31,001 nucleotides of DNA from Paramacrobiotus richtersi (lineage: Eukaryota > Tardigrada > Eutardigrada > Parachela > Macrobiotidae): NCBI GenBank assembly GCA_034698045.1, contig JAQGAU010000327.1:1-31001 (forward strand), written 5' to 3'. The notes under the pieces were generated by a model. The model did not search any database. It had not been told where the DNA came from and worked only from the letters and a program-made list of their open reading frames with translations. The position numbers and the translations under genes are program-made. Below are positions 11,963-21,363 of the stretch, piece by piece. Numbering within the stretch: position 1 is the first letter of the stretch; every line of letters starts with the position of its first letter.

Positions 11963-14519
11963 ATGTACCGAGTTCGTCTTTTTATCCTGCTGTTGGCCTT
12001 TTTTATAACCGAATCGGTGAACTGTCTTCCACACACACGGTGTACATACACCGAGGCCGAACTGAACTGTGCTGACGCGGATCTGGATATTCCGACGAAC
12101 TTTGACGTAAATCAGCTGCCGGCTGATATACAGGAAGTGATCATCTCTTGCCCACGCTATGACTCGAAAAACTACTGCAACATTCTGCGCAACAACTCTG
12201 AACCTCTCCCTTCCCGTTCGGCACTAGAAAAGATCCGGTTGGATGGATTTCGCTCCGTCGACCCAGGCCTGCGTCCATCGTTTGAGCTGTTTTTGGAGAA
12301 TGTCAAACACCAGATCACCGAACTGGAGATACACCACAGCCGGATTGGTTATCTGGATAGCAGTTTGTTTCGAGGGTTTCGCTCATTGGTCCTCCTGGAT
12401 TTGGGCCACAATGACATACAGACCATCGCTCCGAATACGTTCCAGTCTATCACTTTTCCACTGGTACCGGCGGCTAATGTTCCAGTAGTACCGACACTTC
12501 AAAGCGTGAAAATCAGCTATAACGCCCTGCAGGAACTGGATTGGTCAGTTTTCCAACCGATTCAAGAGAGCCTGGTACGAACACATTAAGCGCTTCGCCT
12601 TTTGTTAGGATTCTGTAAAAAACAGCTGACCTTTATCCTCATTCTGTTGTGTAAAAAATATACGTTTACTGTATTGCATTGTCCTTCACTGAGTTTCAGC
12701 TTTAATCGCTTGAATGTATCACTCACATTAACAAATATATCCGTTGATATAACTGTGTGATGTAGGGCAGACTGAGCGCTTCCAATCAAAACCCCAAACT
12801 GCGAACCATCCACCGGAGCGGTCCAGCGTTTTCGTTGTCACTTGACCAGCTAGATCTGCAGGCCAATAGTTTATCCACGGTACCATATGAGATCTTGCGC
12901 ACCATTACCCCACTGTCGGCTGGATTTACGTTCATATTCCAGCGGAACAATTTCTGCGCCAAACCGGACTGTTCTTGCTGTGAAATGGAGGAATTCTTGC
13001 AATGGGTGACAACCGTTCGTAAACCCGATGCACACAGTGGCAATGCCATATATTTCACCTGTGGAGGGAGAGCTGTGAACGATCGGTCAAACCTGACCTT
13101 GGATCTCTACAGAAAATGTGAGTGAACAGATTAACGCTTTAATGATAATCAACTAAACATGTCTAGAGCGATACTGTCTGGATCTTGTTAAACCTACAAT
13201 GACACTCTTTGAAACTGTTTAGGCCCTACAAAAACGCTACCAATTCCAAAACGTAATTGCTACGAAGCACCCCCGATTGAAATACATTGCGCTGGCAAAG
13301 GCGTTCTTACGACAACCGAACCAGATCTGGATAAAACCGATGCAACATCCGCTGTATTCTCCATCGAAAACACGTTTTACTGTCGAACTATTCTGCATGA
13401 AATCCACACCAGAATCCAAGGGATGGTTGATCAAAGCCACACTGCACAAGCCATCCCCAAAACCATCACAGCAAAATGCAACGACAGTAACCTAGTCGTT
13501 GACGTGCAGGATGTTGAGGAGGCCAATGCCACGAAAGTCGTCTTCGCCACGGACATGACAGCCCGTTGTCGAACAAAATTCACCGAGTTTATGACATTTA
13601 TTTATACACAGAAGTTTCCATCAGACGCTATCGCCACGCTTCGCCAGCGTAGTCCGGAATTGACTCGTATTCCGCTAAGGCAATGGGTACGTCTGAAACT
13701 AGAATTGTTCTGTGGTATCTTCATAGTGAAGCTGACCGCTTAGAACCCTAAACGATTTCAGAAAGTTATAAAAGGATAATGATTACTGTTTCGTTGCTTC
13801 CTTAAGACTCGCCCACACATACAATACTTCTATGGTAGAATAATATTTCCACTGGTTTAACCGGTTTGTATGGTTGAAGACACAAAAAAACAATATTTTT
13901 GGTCCAGTGCACTGTGGGATACGGACATACCTAATACCATACGAATACTGAATAGTATAATATAATACTGTATGTAGTATTGCAAAAATCGTATTGATCT
14001 AAATTACAATCTTAAAATTATCATGACGATAAAATATACTGCAAAGTATTCGCATCAAAATTTATCGCCCAGACATGAGACGGAATTAAACTATGATACC
14101 AAACTTCTCGCGATCGTGTGTTCTAGGTTAATGAATTCCTGATCTGTCCGCAAAGTCCTGCATTGACTGTCACCTGCACCAAAACGGCGACAACCGCTTC
14201 CGAAAGAGACGTGCGACAGTCCAAGGCGACAAGTTTCCAGTTCAGTTCCGATAACAGCCTCCGTTGCAGACTCTTGGCGAAATCCATTCATGAGGGTCTG
14301 TTGAATCAAAATAATGCTATAATCGAAGCAGCGGGAGCTAAAGCCCTCTACAAAGACGCGGTGGTTGCTGTATGCCAGCAAGGTCGGATTGTTATTTCCG
14401 ATGGAACTCCAGAGTTGTCGGTGTTTAAAGATATCGAGTACTACTCGTCACCGAATAAGCTGTGTCGGGATACGTTTCAAGCCTTTTTGACATATTTGGC
14501 GGATATTGTGCGAGTCTGA
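11963..14519 (+). CDS. Secreted leucine-rich-repeat protein with Cys-containing C-terminal domain, 4 exons, 606 aa
   Basis: Exons 11963..12574, 12766..13117, 13223..13686 and 14127..14519. Junctions are GT..AG with phases 0, 1, 0. The ATG at 11963 starts a clear signal peptide (hydrophobic run LFILLLAFFI, then Ala/Ser-rich turn). LRR-like segments with LxxLxLxxNxI spacing lie at about residues 110-205 (for example LVLLDLGHNDIQTIAPNTF and LQSVKISYNALQEL) and 230-250 (LDQLDLQANSLSTVPYEIL). They are followed by an LRRCT-like cap with clustered Cys (C268, C273, C275, C276) before EEFLQW. The last ~290 residues contain scattered Cys and match no domain I recognise. No transmembrane helix or obvious GPI signal is seen, so the product is probably secreted. 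It is likely an extracellular binding protein; the partner is unknown. Confidence 0.85.
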
Positions 14520-15462
14520 AAATCGAAATCGCTTTTCAGTGGGAATAACATGCTATTAATTATGCGCTTCTAATGACAACCAGATCGAAAAAATGTATTG
14601 TGGCGCACTGCGCTGTGTTGCTTTATGTTTCCAAATCAGTGACCGCAGAATTTTGAATGTTGTGCTAAGAATATGTCAGATAAGGCATTAAACTACCTAA
14701 TTAATTGTAAGTGCTGTGTGCTTAAGAAGTACTTAACTACAGCGATTTACATAGCTTAAGAACAGAATATGACATTATCAGCTTTGCGGACCTACATATA
14801 GGTGGCCTATACTGTTACTCAATCGTGATTCATCTGTAGAACTTCTACAGTAGAAGTATTGTAAAAGTGTCGTGAATGCAGATCCATACTACAGTATATT
14901 GTCATAAAACCGCTTATAAATGCAGCTATCATTCAGATCATTGCTTTGGAGTTTGGATTCCTGACAATCTGTTTGGATTCCTGCTTCATTATCTCGCATT
15001 GTGTACAGCAGCCTTGGAATTCGCTTTCGTATGCTTTTTATGCAGCAGATCCTGCGACAGCAAGTTTGATAAACCGGAAAGTAGACCATGATAAACAAGA
15101 GGAACACGTTTTAACTGCTGGTACCAATTGGCCCGTAATCTTTAACGACAAAAACGGGTTAGTGTTCCTTTCTTTCAGAAACGAAAGGTTACATACTGCA
15201 AATACGATGCTTACAAATACAATACTGTCCAGTAAGAACAGGTCATTTCGAAGCAAATTAATGCACTGATACTTCGTTTCCCAAAATACTAGTAGCTATC
15301 AAAAAGGCGCTACTTGAACTAGATGATATTTCCTACGCACATGTTACACAGACCCGTATAACCAATATACAGGTCTATGTAGCCCAGTATCTAGTTAATT
15401 TATACCACATTATAACATTTATCAGCAACAGATCGTCGACCTTTCTGCCAAATTTGGGAAGT
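14520..15462. other. Intergenic region upstream of the second propeller gene
   Basis: It holds the LRR 3' UTR and presumably the promoter of the next gene. Small repeats are visible: overlapping 17-base palindromes at 14834-14857 and a 13-base direct repeat (GTTTGGATTCCTG) at 14951 and 14971. No coding region is supported. Confidence 0.45.
14834..14857. repeat. Two overlapping short palindromes
   Basis: CTGTAGAACTTCTACAG (14834-14850) and ACTTCTACAGTAGAAGT (14841-14857) are each perfect inverted repeats with a one-base centre. They share ten bases, so the strand can fold in two mutually exclusive ways. Confidence 0.5.
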
Positions 15463-17872
15463 ATGGGTCCGGCTTTTGGAAGATGCGAAAGCGTACGTGT
15501 TACGCTCTTGGCTGTCTTGTGCAGCACTCTAAAACGTAAGTGATTACAGATTTTTTGCCAAATTAGTCTGTTGTTCCATGCATTGCTTTAAACTTTCGCA
15601 GTTATTTGTTTGGTGAACGGACAAGTAAATCCATCATCCGGCAACCCCGCTCAGTTTAATACAGTCCCTCCTGGACAACAAAATGGAATGAATGGTCCAG
15701 GAAGTCCGCAGTTCTTTTCCTACGATTACCAAGTCTCTGGTAACCCCAACAGAACCGGAAACCAACCCGTAGCATTCAACTACACATACGAATACGGGGC
15801 GTTCGGCAACAATACCGCCGGCAACCGCAATGCTCAAGGATTTAATTCCTCCGCGGATGGTCCGTTTTGGTACACTTATGATTACCAAGTCTCCAACAAT
15901 TCCAGTCCCAACCAGCCTGTAATGGTTAATTACACTTACGAATACGGACCACTTGGAAATTCTGGAAGCAGTGCTGCTGGCGGAAGTAGAAACAGTCAGA
16001 ATAGTCAAGCAGGCAGTTCAGCAGGCAATGGTCCATTTTGGTATAATTATGACTACCAAACCGCAAATAATTCCGGACCTAACCGGCCTCAGTCGAATAA
16101 CTACACTTATCAATACGGATCGCTTGGAAATAATGCCGCTGCGAGCAGAAACAACCAGGGATTTTATTCTGCGGGGAACACCGCACCGTACTCGTACAGT
16201 TACGATTATCAAACCGCTAATAGAAATCCTAATTCCGTGCAGTCTCAGATGTACAATCAAAACTATTTGTACGGTGAGCAAGGAAATGCCGGTTTTGGAA
16301 ACAACAATCAGGGTCAAAATAGACCAGACGTTACTCCTTTTAATTCCGGATCATCCCAGCAGCGGTTGAATGGTGTCATTGGAAGCACCAACATGAACGG
16401 ACGTGGTACGGGATTTCCAAGGCCTAATGGAGTTTTTGGCGGACTCAATGGTAATCAACAAAATGGCCGCCAACCAGGGAATTTAGGCAATAACCTCAAT
16501 TTTGGCAGATTCAATAATCAACAAGCTACCCGCTTAAATCCCCTTGCTAGTGTCCGACTAAACCCCAGCCTTGGTGGTGGAACAGTGAATCCTGGTCGGA
16601 TAAATTCTGGTCCACAACTTGGGCGTCAAAACCAGCAAGCACCGCTTAATTATAACATAAGAAACAACGGAAACGGTTTGTTTAATGGAAATATTCGGCC
16701 GCCAGCACAAGCTGCTTCCCCAATCACTCCGAATCGACGACCATTGACGAGCACTCCGAATACAAATGGCCAGTTGAACACTGGTATCGGTCCAAATAGT
16801 TACCAGCAAACAAGCCGTAACAATGGTAATCGGCTGCCACTCAATGCCGTGGACGAAGCTTATCCTGATTATGATTCTACTTCTTATACTGACTACACGG
16901 AAGCGTCGGATATGAACTATTACGACCCTGATGGTGATAATTTTGATTATTATTCTGACAGTGTGAGTAACGGTTTGTCGGATCCTGTGCGGGCGCCCTA
17001 TACCGCGAATTTGGGAACAGTCGGTTACCAGCAACGTAATAATTATCCACGACCTGTTGACCAGTTCACGGGATCCCGACCTAATCCAGCATCCTTCGGA
17101 ATCGGTGGTAGAACATTTCCGGATGGAAATGGTGCCTTTTTCGCTAATACCGACATTTCGAATGACCTTTCGCAAAGCAACGGAGTGGACTATTACGTGA
17201 ACAACAGGAATCAGCTTGTCCAAACTGAACGTGCTCCAGGAAGTTCCAGAACCATTACGAAAACAATTGCCTCGAATGCTGCATACGTCACGCGGGGAAT
17301 GGATGAATCGGTCTGGGTGGTGGACACCGATGGAAAGATTTGGAGACTGTCGTCTGGCCAATCCTTGGAATTGGTAAATTACTCACTGAATGGAAAATTT
17401 TCGTAAAAGCATAATTTAATGCTTTAATTGGCCATAGGTACCTAATCAACCGAGCGTTCGTTTTATTCAACTTGCCGCACGAAACCGAGACGAAGCGTTC
17501 GCGGTAACCGCTAACGGTGACCTTTACCACTACGTTAGTCATCAGTGGATTCTAGACTACACTGGCTTCAACGTGCGGGAAGTTGCCATTGGAAATGACG
17601 GGATGCGGATGTACGTTGACCAGTTTCAGCGGATTTTCACATGGAACTGGAGCATTAACGCTTGGGTGCCATACGAAGTCAACGGGAAAGGATTTGATCT
17701 GTATGATGCAGATCATGTTCTTGTGTACGACAACGATTTCAATGTGATCAAAAGAATCAACGGACGATGGGTTCGCGCCGCAGAGAAGTGCAAGGATGTT
17801 CGTCTGATGCGGAATAATTTGTATTATTGTCTGACTCCAAATGACATTATTCGTGTTGTATCATACTCATAA
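15463..17872 (+). CDS. Secreted Tyr-rich-repeat / tectonin-like propeller protein, 3 exons, 759 aa
   Basis: Exons 15463..15535, 15602..17373 and 17438..17872, with introns of 66 and 64 bp and phases 1 and 0. The ATG at 15463 opens a signal peptide whose hydrophobic core (about residues 13-31, VTLLAVLCSTLKLICLV) is split by the first intron. Residues ~61-260 carry four tandem repeats with a YDYQ core and an NYTYEYG-like element. Residues ~260-430 form an Asn/Gly/Gln-rich linker. An acidic Tyr/Asp segment lies near 440-490. The last ~200 residues contain six strand motifs: YYVNNRNQLVQ, VWVVDTDGKIWRL, FAVTANGDLYHYV, MYVDQFQRIFTWN, VLVYDNDFNVIKR and YYCLTPNDIIRVV. Six blades match the tectonin/tachylectin-type propeller. 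Inference: an extracellular matrix, cuticle, eggshell or adhesive protein with Tyr available for cross-linking, or a lectin. It is a paralogue of the gene at 1-921 with the same final intron position. Confidence 0.85.
15709..16290 (+). repeat. Four protein-level tandem repeats (Tyr-rich)
   Basis: The units begin near 15709, 15862, 16033 and 16186, at about 43-57 codons each. Each starts with an aromatic (P)(F/Y)(W/S/F)xYxYDYQ(V/T) core. The first three then have N(Y)TY(E/Q)YGxxGN, while the fourth is more divergent (NYLYGEQGN). Spacers are Asn/Gly/Ser-rich. Repeats 2 and 3 resemble each other most. Confidence 0.8.
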
Positions 17873-18583
17873 CAGCTTCAAAATTAGTGTTCCCTGGATT
17901 GACTGGGTCTGATAACAATGAATGTATGCGAAACAACTAACTGCCATAAACCGTTTTATTTCCAAATAACTGGAAGCGAAAGCGAATTGTTCTTAGCGAG
18001 TCTGTGTTAGTTGAGCTGTACGTACTGTTTGAGTGCACCTTTCGGTACCTAGTGCAACATTTAAACTACATTTGCATCATGTTTCTTCGAAATTTATCGT
18101 GTACTGCTGTGTAGAAATATGTAGAGTTGAAGACTATCATCAGCCCTACGACATATCAATTTCCGCTTGAGACCGCGCCACAATTACAGTCAGATACCGT
18201 ACACAGATAATTTTTGAAGTACCGGTTCTTTTGCGGAAATGCGACAGTGATGAAGCTGGTAACGAGGCTGCTCAATTATTTGCAATCATGGTAACATGAG
18301 GATAAGAATGCCAATCCGTATAATCCTGACAGGAAATGGTAAAAAGGGCGCGACAGTAAATACAGACTGTAGTACGTAAATCTTGTCGTCAAACAAATGT
18401 TCTGCCATTGATTTCCGATTAAAATTAGATTTCTATGAGGCAAGGTTTCTAATGGAATTTCTCCCATTAATCCAGAATTGCACGAGCTGTTGCAGTCATC
18501 CTACGAGGGACAAGCCTTAATCATAACGTTAAGTTAAACCGAAGTTAGCGAACTAGTACACAGATGCAAACATTAAAAGCAAA
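17873..18583. other. Intergenic region upstream of the GPCR
   Basis: It holds the 3' UTR of the propeller gene and the likely GPCR promoter. I found no AATAAA close to the stop and no supported coding sequence. Confidence 0.4.
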
Positions 18584-19692
18584 ATGAATAATTCAACTAC
18601 CCTTGTCATTCTCAAAATCAGTTCAACACATCTAAATACGTTTACTGCCATTTCTGCCATACTCTGCTTGCTAACATCCCTGATATTCATCGCAATGATC
18701 TGGACCGTAATTCGGCAAAAAGCCCTGCACACCGGATCGGGAGTATTCATCCTTCACCAGCTGTTACTGGAATTCTTCATCGTGATCATCCACTGGCCCG
18801 TGTTCACTTGGATGCTCCAAACATCACAAACCGGCATCCCGCCATCCCAACCATTCTGTAAACAGTATCATTTCCTGTATATGGTGACAGTCACTGCCAG
18901 TTTCTGGGGTATGACAAACCTGGCCGTTAATCGCTTCATCGCGATCTACTTTCCTCACTCATATGGAAAGTTTGTCACCCCGTCTGCACTTACGGTCATG
19001 CTGTTGTTCATATGGGCTATGGCTACTACCATCCATGTTCACACGTACATCGGTGTGGATGGGGGATTCGTCGCAACGGCTCCTTTCGGTGTGTGCGGAT
19101 TTGCTCGCACCGGACCCGATTTCAACCTTTTCAACATTGTCCGTGCGTATTTGAATATGGGACTGTCTGGATTTTTGTATTTTCTTGTTTTCGTGAAGAT
19201 CGGACTGAAGAGCTTACGTGTACGGACTGTTATACCTGGTCCTAGCAGTGCTGCGGTGTCAAGGATATCCTTCAAGCGGCCGCGCGAGGTCGCGACGAAA
19301 GCCGTCCACGCGCTGTTCAGTCGGCGAGCGGGCATGGCGAAGTTGCTGTGTTATGCATTCGTTGTGCATGGTTTCTGCTTTCTGGCCGTGCCCGTGATGA
19401 TGTTCTCGGTGCCAGGGATATTTCGCTGGAATGCTATGATTTCCAGTTGGCTTCGATCCGTGTTCTTAATGGGTTACTCATCTGCACCGGTAAGTGTACT
19501 CTGCACAAGCCACCTTACTGTATGTTGTTATATAACCAAACTAGCGCTCTTCAGATACTGTTGCTGCTGATGAGTCGTAAGCATCGCAGCGGTCTGATTA
19601 ACTTGCTTCGTACCATATGCCGCCTAAACTGCCACAATCCCGATCCTGCCGCTACATCCCGTGCTAAAAGCAACCTTTGTACCGGCATGTAG
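18584..19692 (+). CDS. Divergent rhodopsin-class GPCR, 2 exons, 347 aa
   Basis: Exons 18584..19489 and 19555..19692, phase 0, 65-bp intron lying within TM7. Seven hydrophobic helices can be placed, starting at about residues 20-43 (TM1), 52-77 (TM2), 95-118 (TM3), 132-152 (TM4), 184-207 (TM5), 252-275 (TM6) and 288-308 (TM7). An N-terminal glycosylation site NNST is present. Cys92 at the top of TM3 and Cys171 in the second extracellular loop could form the conserved disulphide. The DRY motif at the end of TM3 is replaced by NRF (116-118) followed by IAIYFP. TM7 lacks NPxxY and reads SSAPILLLMSRKH. The third intracellular loop is short and basic. It belongs with lineage-specific orphan receptors of invertebrates; the ligand cannot be inferred. 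Confidence 0.85.
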
Positions 19693-20060
19693 CTGATCGT
19701 AGTTTCGTTTTCCGAGGCACCACGCCATTTTGCTTGTCACATCCGCTAGCTACTTAAAACCGTACGAGTACTCTCTGGAGTTGGCCCAGTTTAATGGCGG
19801 TTATGTTTAGTCACTAACTGTATATCAACGGTTGATGTTCAATACGAAGAACCTTCCAATAATTTCAGCTATGCGAAAATGCTTACTCAGACATCCCAAA
19901 CGTTAAACCGTATGTCAAAACAAGTCAACAACACCCAAAACATCGTTTCGTTACAGCACCCTCCCCGCGACAAACTTGCGGCAACTTAGTCACAACCAGC
20001 AAAGCACTAATAAATCCATAAACCGACAGTTATAAGAAACTTATACTTTGAAGTAGCCTT
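19693..20060. other. 3' flank of the GPCR
   Basis: Probable 3' UTR of the GPCR, ending near the AATAAA at 20009-20014. No gene is seen. Confidence 0.4.
20009..20014 (+). terminator. Probable poly(A) signal of the GPCR gene
   Basis: An AATAAA hexamer lies 317 bases after the TAG of the GPCR and is the first such hexamer downstream on that strand. Confidence 0.45.
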
Positions 20061-20237
20061 TTAGTATGCGGGGGCCGTATTCCACGGATTATAGTCCACA
20101 ATAATATTGTTCGGAGCGGACTGAAATTTGATAGGTCCGAGAGAGAAAAGTGCCGGATCTCTTCCGAAATGATGGCTGATCTCACTCATAGGCAGCCACA
20201 TAGTGTGGTGTGACGGAAAGTTCACAGTGTGCACCGT
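20061..20237 (-). CDS. Candidate terminal exon of an unrecognised gene
   Basis: On the minus strand a possible acceptor (TGTTAG) is followed by 58 open codons and TAA. The encoded end (LGPIKFQSAPNNIIVDYNP, then WNTAPAY) has a protein-like composition. A different frame over the same bases (20430..20182, ATG to TGA) also stays open for 82 codons, so the correct frame is uncertain. It could be the last exon of a gene that includes 20998-21247; a possible phase-0 donor (CAG/GTGCAG) in that exon would fit. No homologue is recognised. Confidence 0.25.
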   Translation of the reverse strand, partial: TVHTVNFPSHHTMWLPMSEISHHFGRDPALFSLGPIKFQSAPNNIIVDYNPWNTAPAY

Positions 20238-20433
20238 CTAACACTGTTCTGCAGATTTTGCGAGGTTGTCCAGGATTCACCAGCTTCTCTAGTTCTGTTG
20301 CAATGTCTGGATCTTTTAGAGCTCCCAAGCTGCAAGTTACATAACTAGTTCGATTACTTACGACACCTTGCCTAGTTGCACATTCCAACATCTCGAGAAC
20401 TACTTTATGATTTGCAAAGCTTACTGCCATACT

Positions 20434-20850
20434 CCGCTCTCTAGCGGCGTGTGTACTTCGTGACGCTACTCTCTCGAGAGTAGCGTACAGCGCTTTGTGC
20501 GACCGATACTGTGTCCAGCCGATCGGATTCGAGACAATGGGGAGTTGGGCGGTCCCCGTGCGGCAGTGTTTTTGAAGGAAGTTGGGCGTAGAATACGGGA
20601 GAATAATGGAAATCGCCGATCCATGGAGTTTCTCCGCCAGCGCATAAGTATAGAAATACAGCGTGGTAACGCTATTTGTGTTTTGGGTACGGTTGATTCA
20701 TCCAAAGAAATGGAAGACGTGTTTTTGTTTTTTAATATGTGATTGTATAATACCGAGCAGTGTAGCAGTACGATATGTACAGCGTCGCAAAACATTAAAG
20801 AATCATCTCTCTCGAGAGGGTAGTAGTTTACGCATCCCGCTAGAGAACGG
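20434..20850. mobile_element. Short element with terminal inverted repeats
   Basis: The ends are inverted copies of each other. CCGCTCTCTAGCGG from 20434 running to CTCTCGAGAG at 20480 matches the reverse complement of 20809-20850 with several substitutions and a small gap. Weaker similarity continues inward (GTCGCA near 20500 and 20785). The left arm contains its own palindrome (20463-20486). Inside, on the plus strand, 20497-20742 is open and ends in a conserved-looking tail (FLRQRISIEIQRGNAICVLG) that looks like the relic of an element-encoded protein; I cannot name the family. No clear target-site duplication. Best described as a small, worn, non-autonomous TIR element. Confidence 0.5.
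20463..20486. repeat. Perfect 10-bp-arm palindrome in the left TIR
   Basis: Arms ACGCTACTCT and AGAGTAGCGT flank CTCG. The CTCTCGAGAG core recurs at 20809-20818 in the other terminal repeat. Confidence 0.6.
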
Positions 20851-20997
20851 CTGTGTTACTGCAATACATTTCATTTTAGCAGTTGTATACTGCAATATTT
20901 GTGTGTTATAATTATTATCATATCCAGTCACAAATTTAAAGCAAACTTTAAGCACTGTGATTAACAAGTCTTAATCAGTACTACTGCCGTTTGAACA

Positions 20998-21247
20998 TCA
21001 GCAACAACGACAACAGCTCAACAAAAGCAACTGTTGACTGCTGAAACCGGCGGCCGGGTACACGGGCACCTGCACCTGGGGTGTGGCAGGCACGAATCCC
21101 AGAGGACACAGCACCACATTCATCGGGATCGGTACTCCTTGGTAGACCATGTTATACTGACAAAATATCCCGATGGCTCTGATAGACCTTGTACGGACAT
21201 AAACGATAAGAGGAAAACCATTCGTAACTGTCCCAATTTTGAGCTGC
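20998..21247 (-). CDS. Candidate exon of an unrecognised small protein
   Basis: On the minus strand a good acceptor (pyrimidine-rich, ending TTATTACAG) precedes 82 complete open codons ending in TGA at 20998-21000. The translation is hydrophobic and Pro/Val-rich (MVYQGVPIPMNVVLCPLGF, then VPATPQVQVPVYPAAGF) and ends in a Cys-rich tail SCCRCC. There is no upstream ATG within the exon before the internal Met, so an upstream exon would be needed or translation starts internally. It could equally be a splice extension of the peptide gene directly upstream on the same strand. No family is recognised. Confidence 0.3.
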
Positions 21248-21363
21248 CTGTAATAAAGAAAATTAAAGATTAATCTGCAGCTCAGTGATCATTGATCGGT
21301 GGACCAAAACAATTTCAAAACAAGGAGAAAAACTTCCCCAAACACATGGGGTATTTTATAAGC

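Noticed and set aside
15634-16317. Minus-strand open frames over the Tyr repeats
   Set aside because: Antisense shadows of the tandem repeats; the apparent repetition in them comes from the sense-strand repeats.
16558-17361. 267-codon open frame on the minus strand inside the propeller gene
   Set aside because: It is the antisense shadow of the Asn/Gly-rich exon: composition is Ile/Arg/Ser-heavy, with no signal peptide or domain, and the sense strand has a fully consistent three-exon gene.
20182-20430. 82-codon minus-strand ORF beside the TIR element as an independent gene
   Set aside because: It begins with an ATG and has four Cys, but there is no recognisable domain or signal peptide, and another frame over its 3' half looks equally coding. 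It was kept only as a note in the candidate exon entry.
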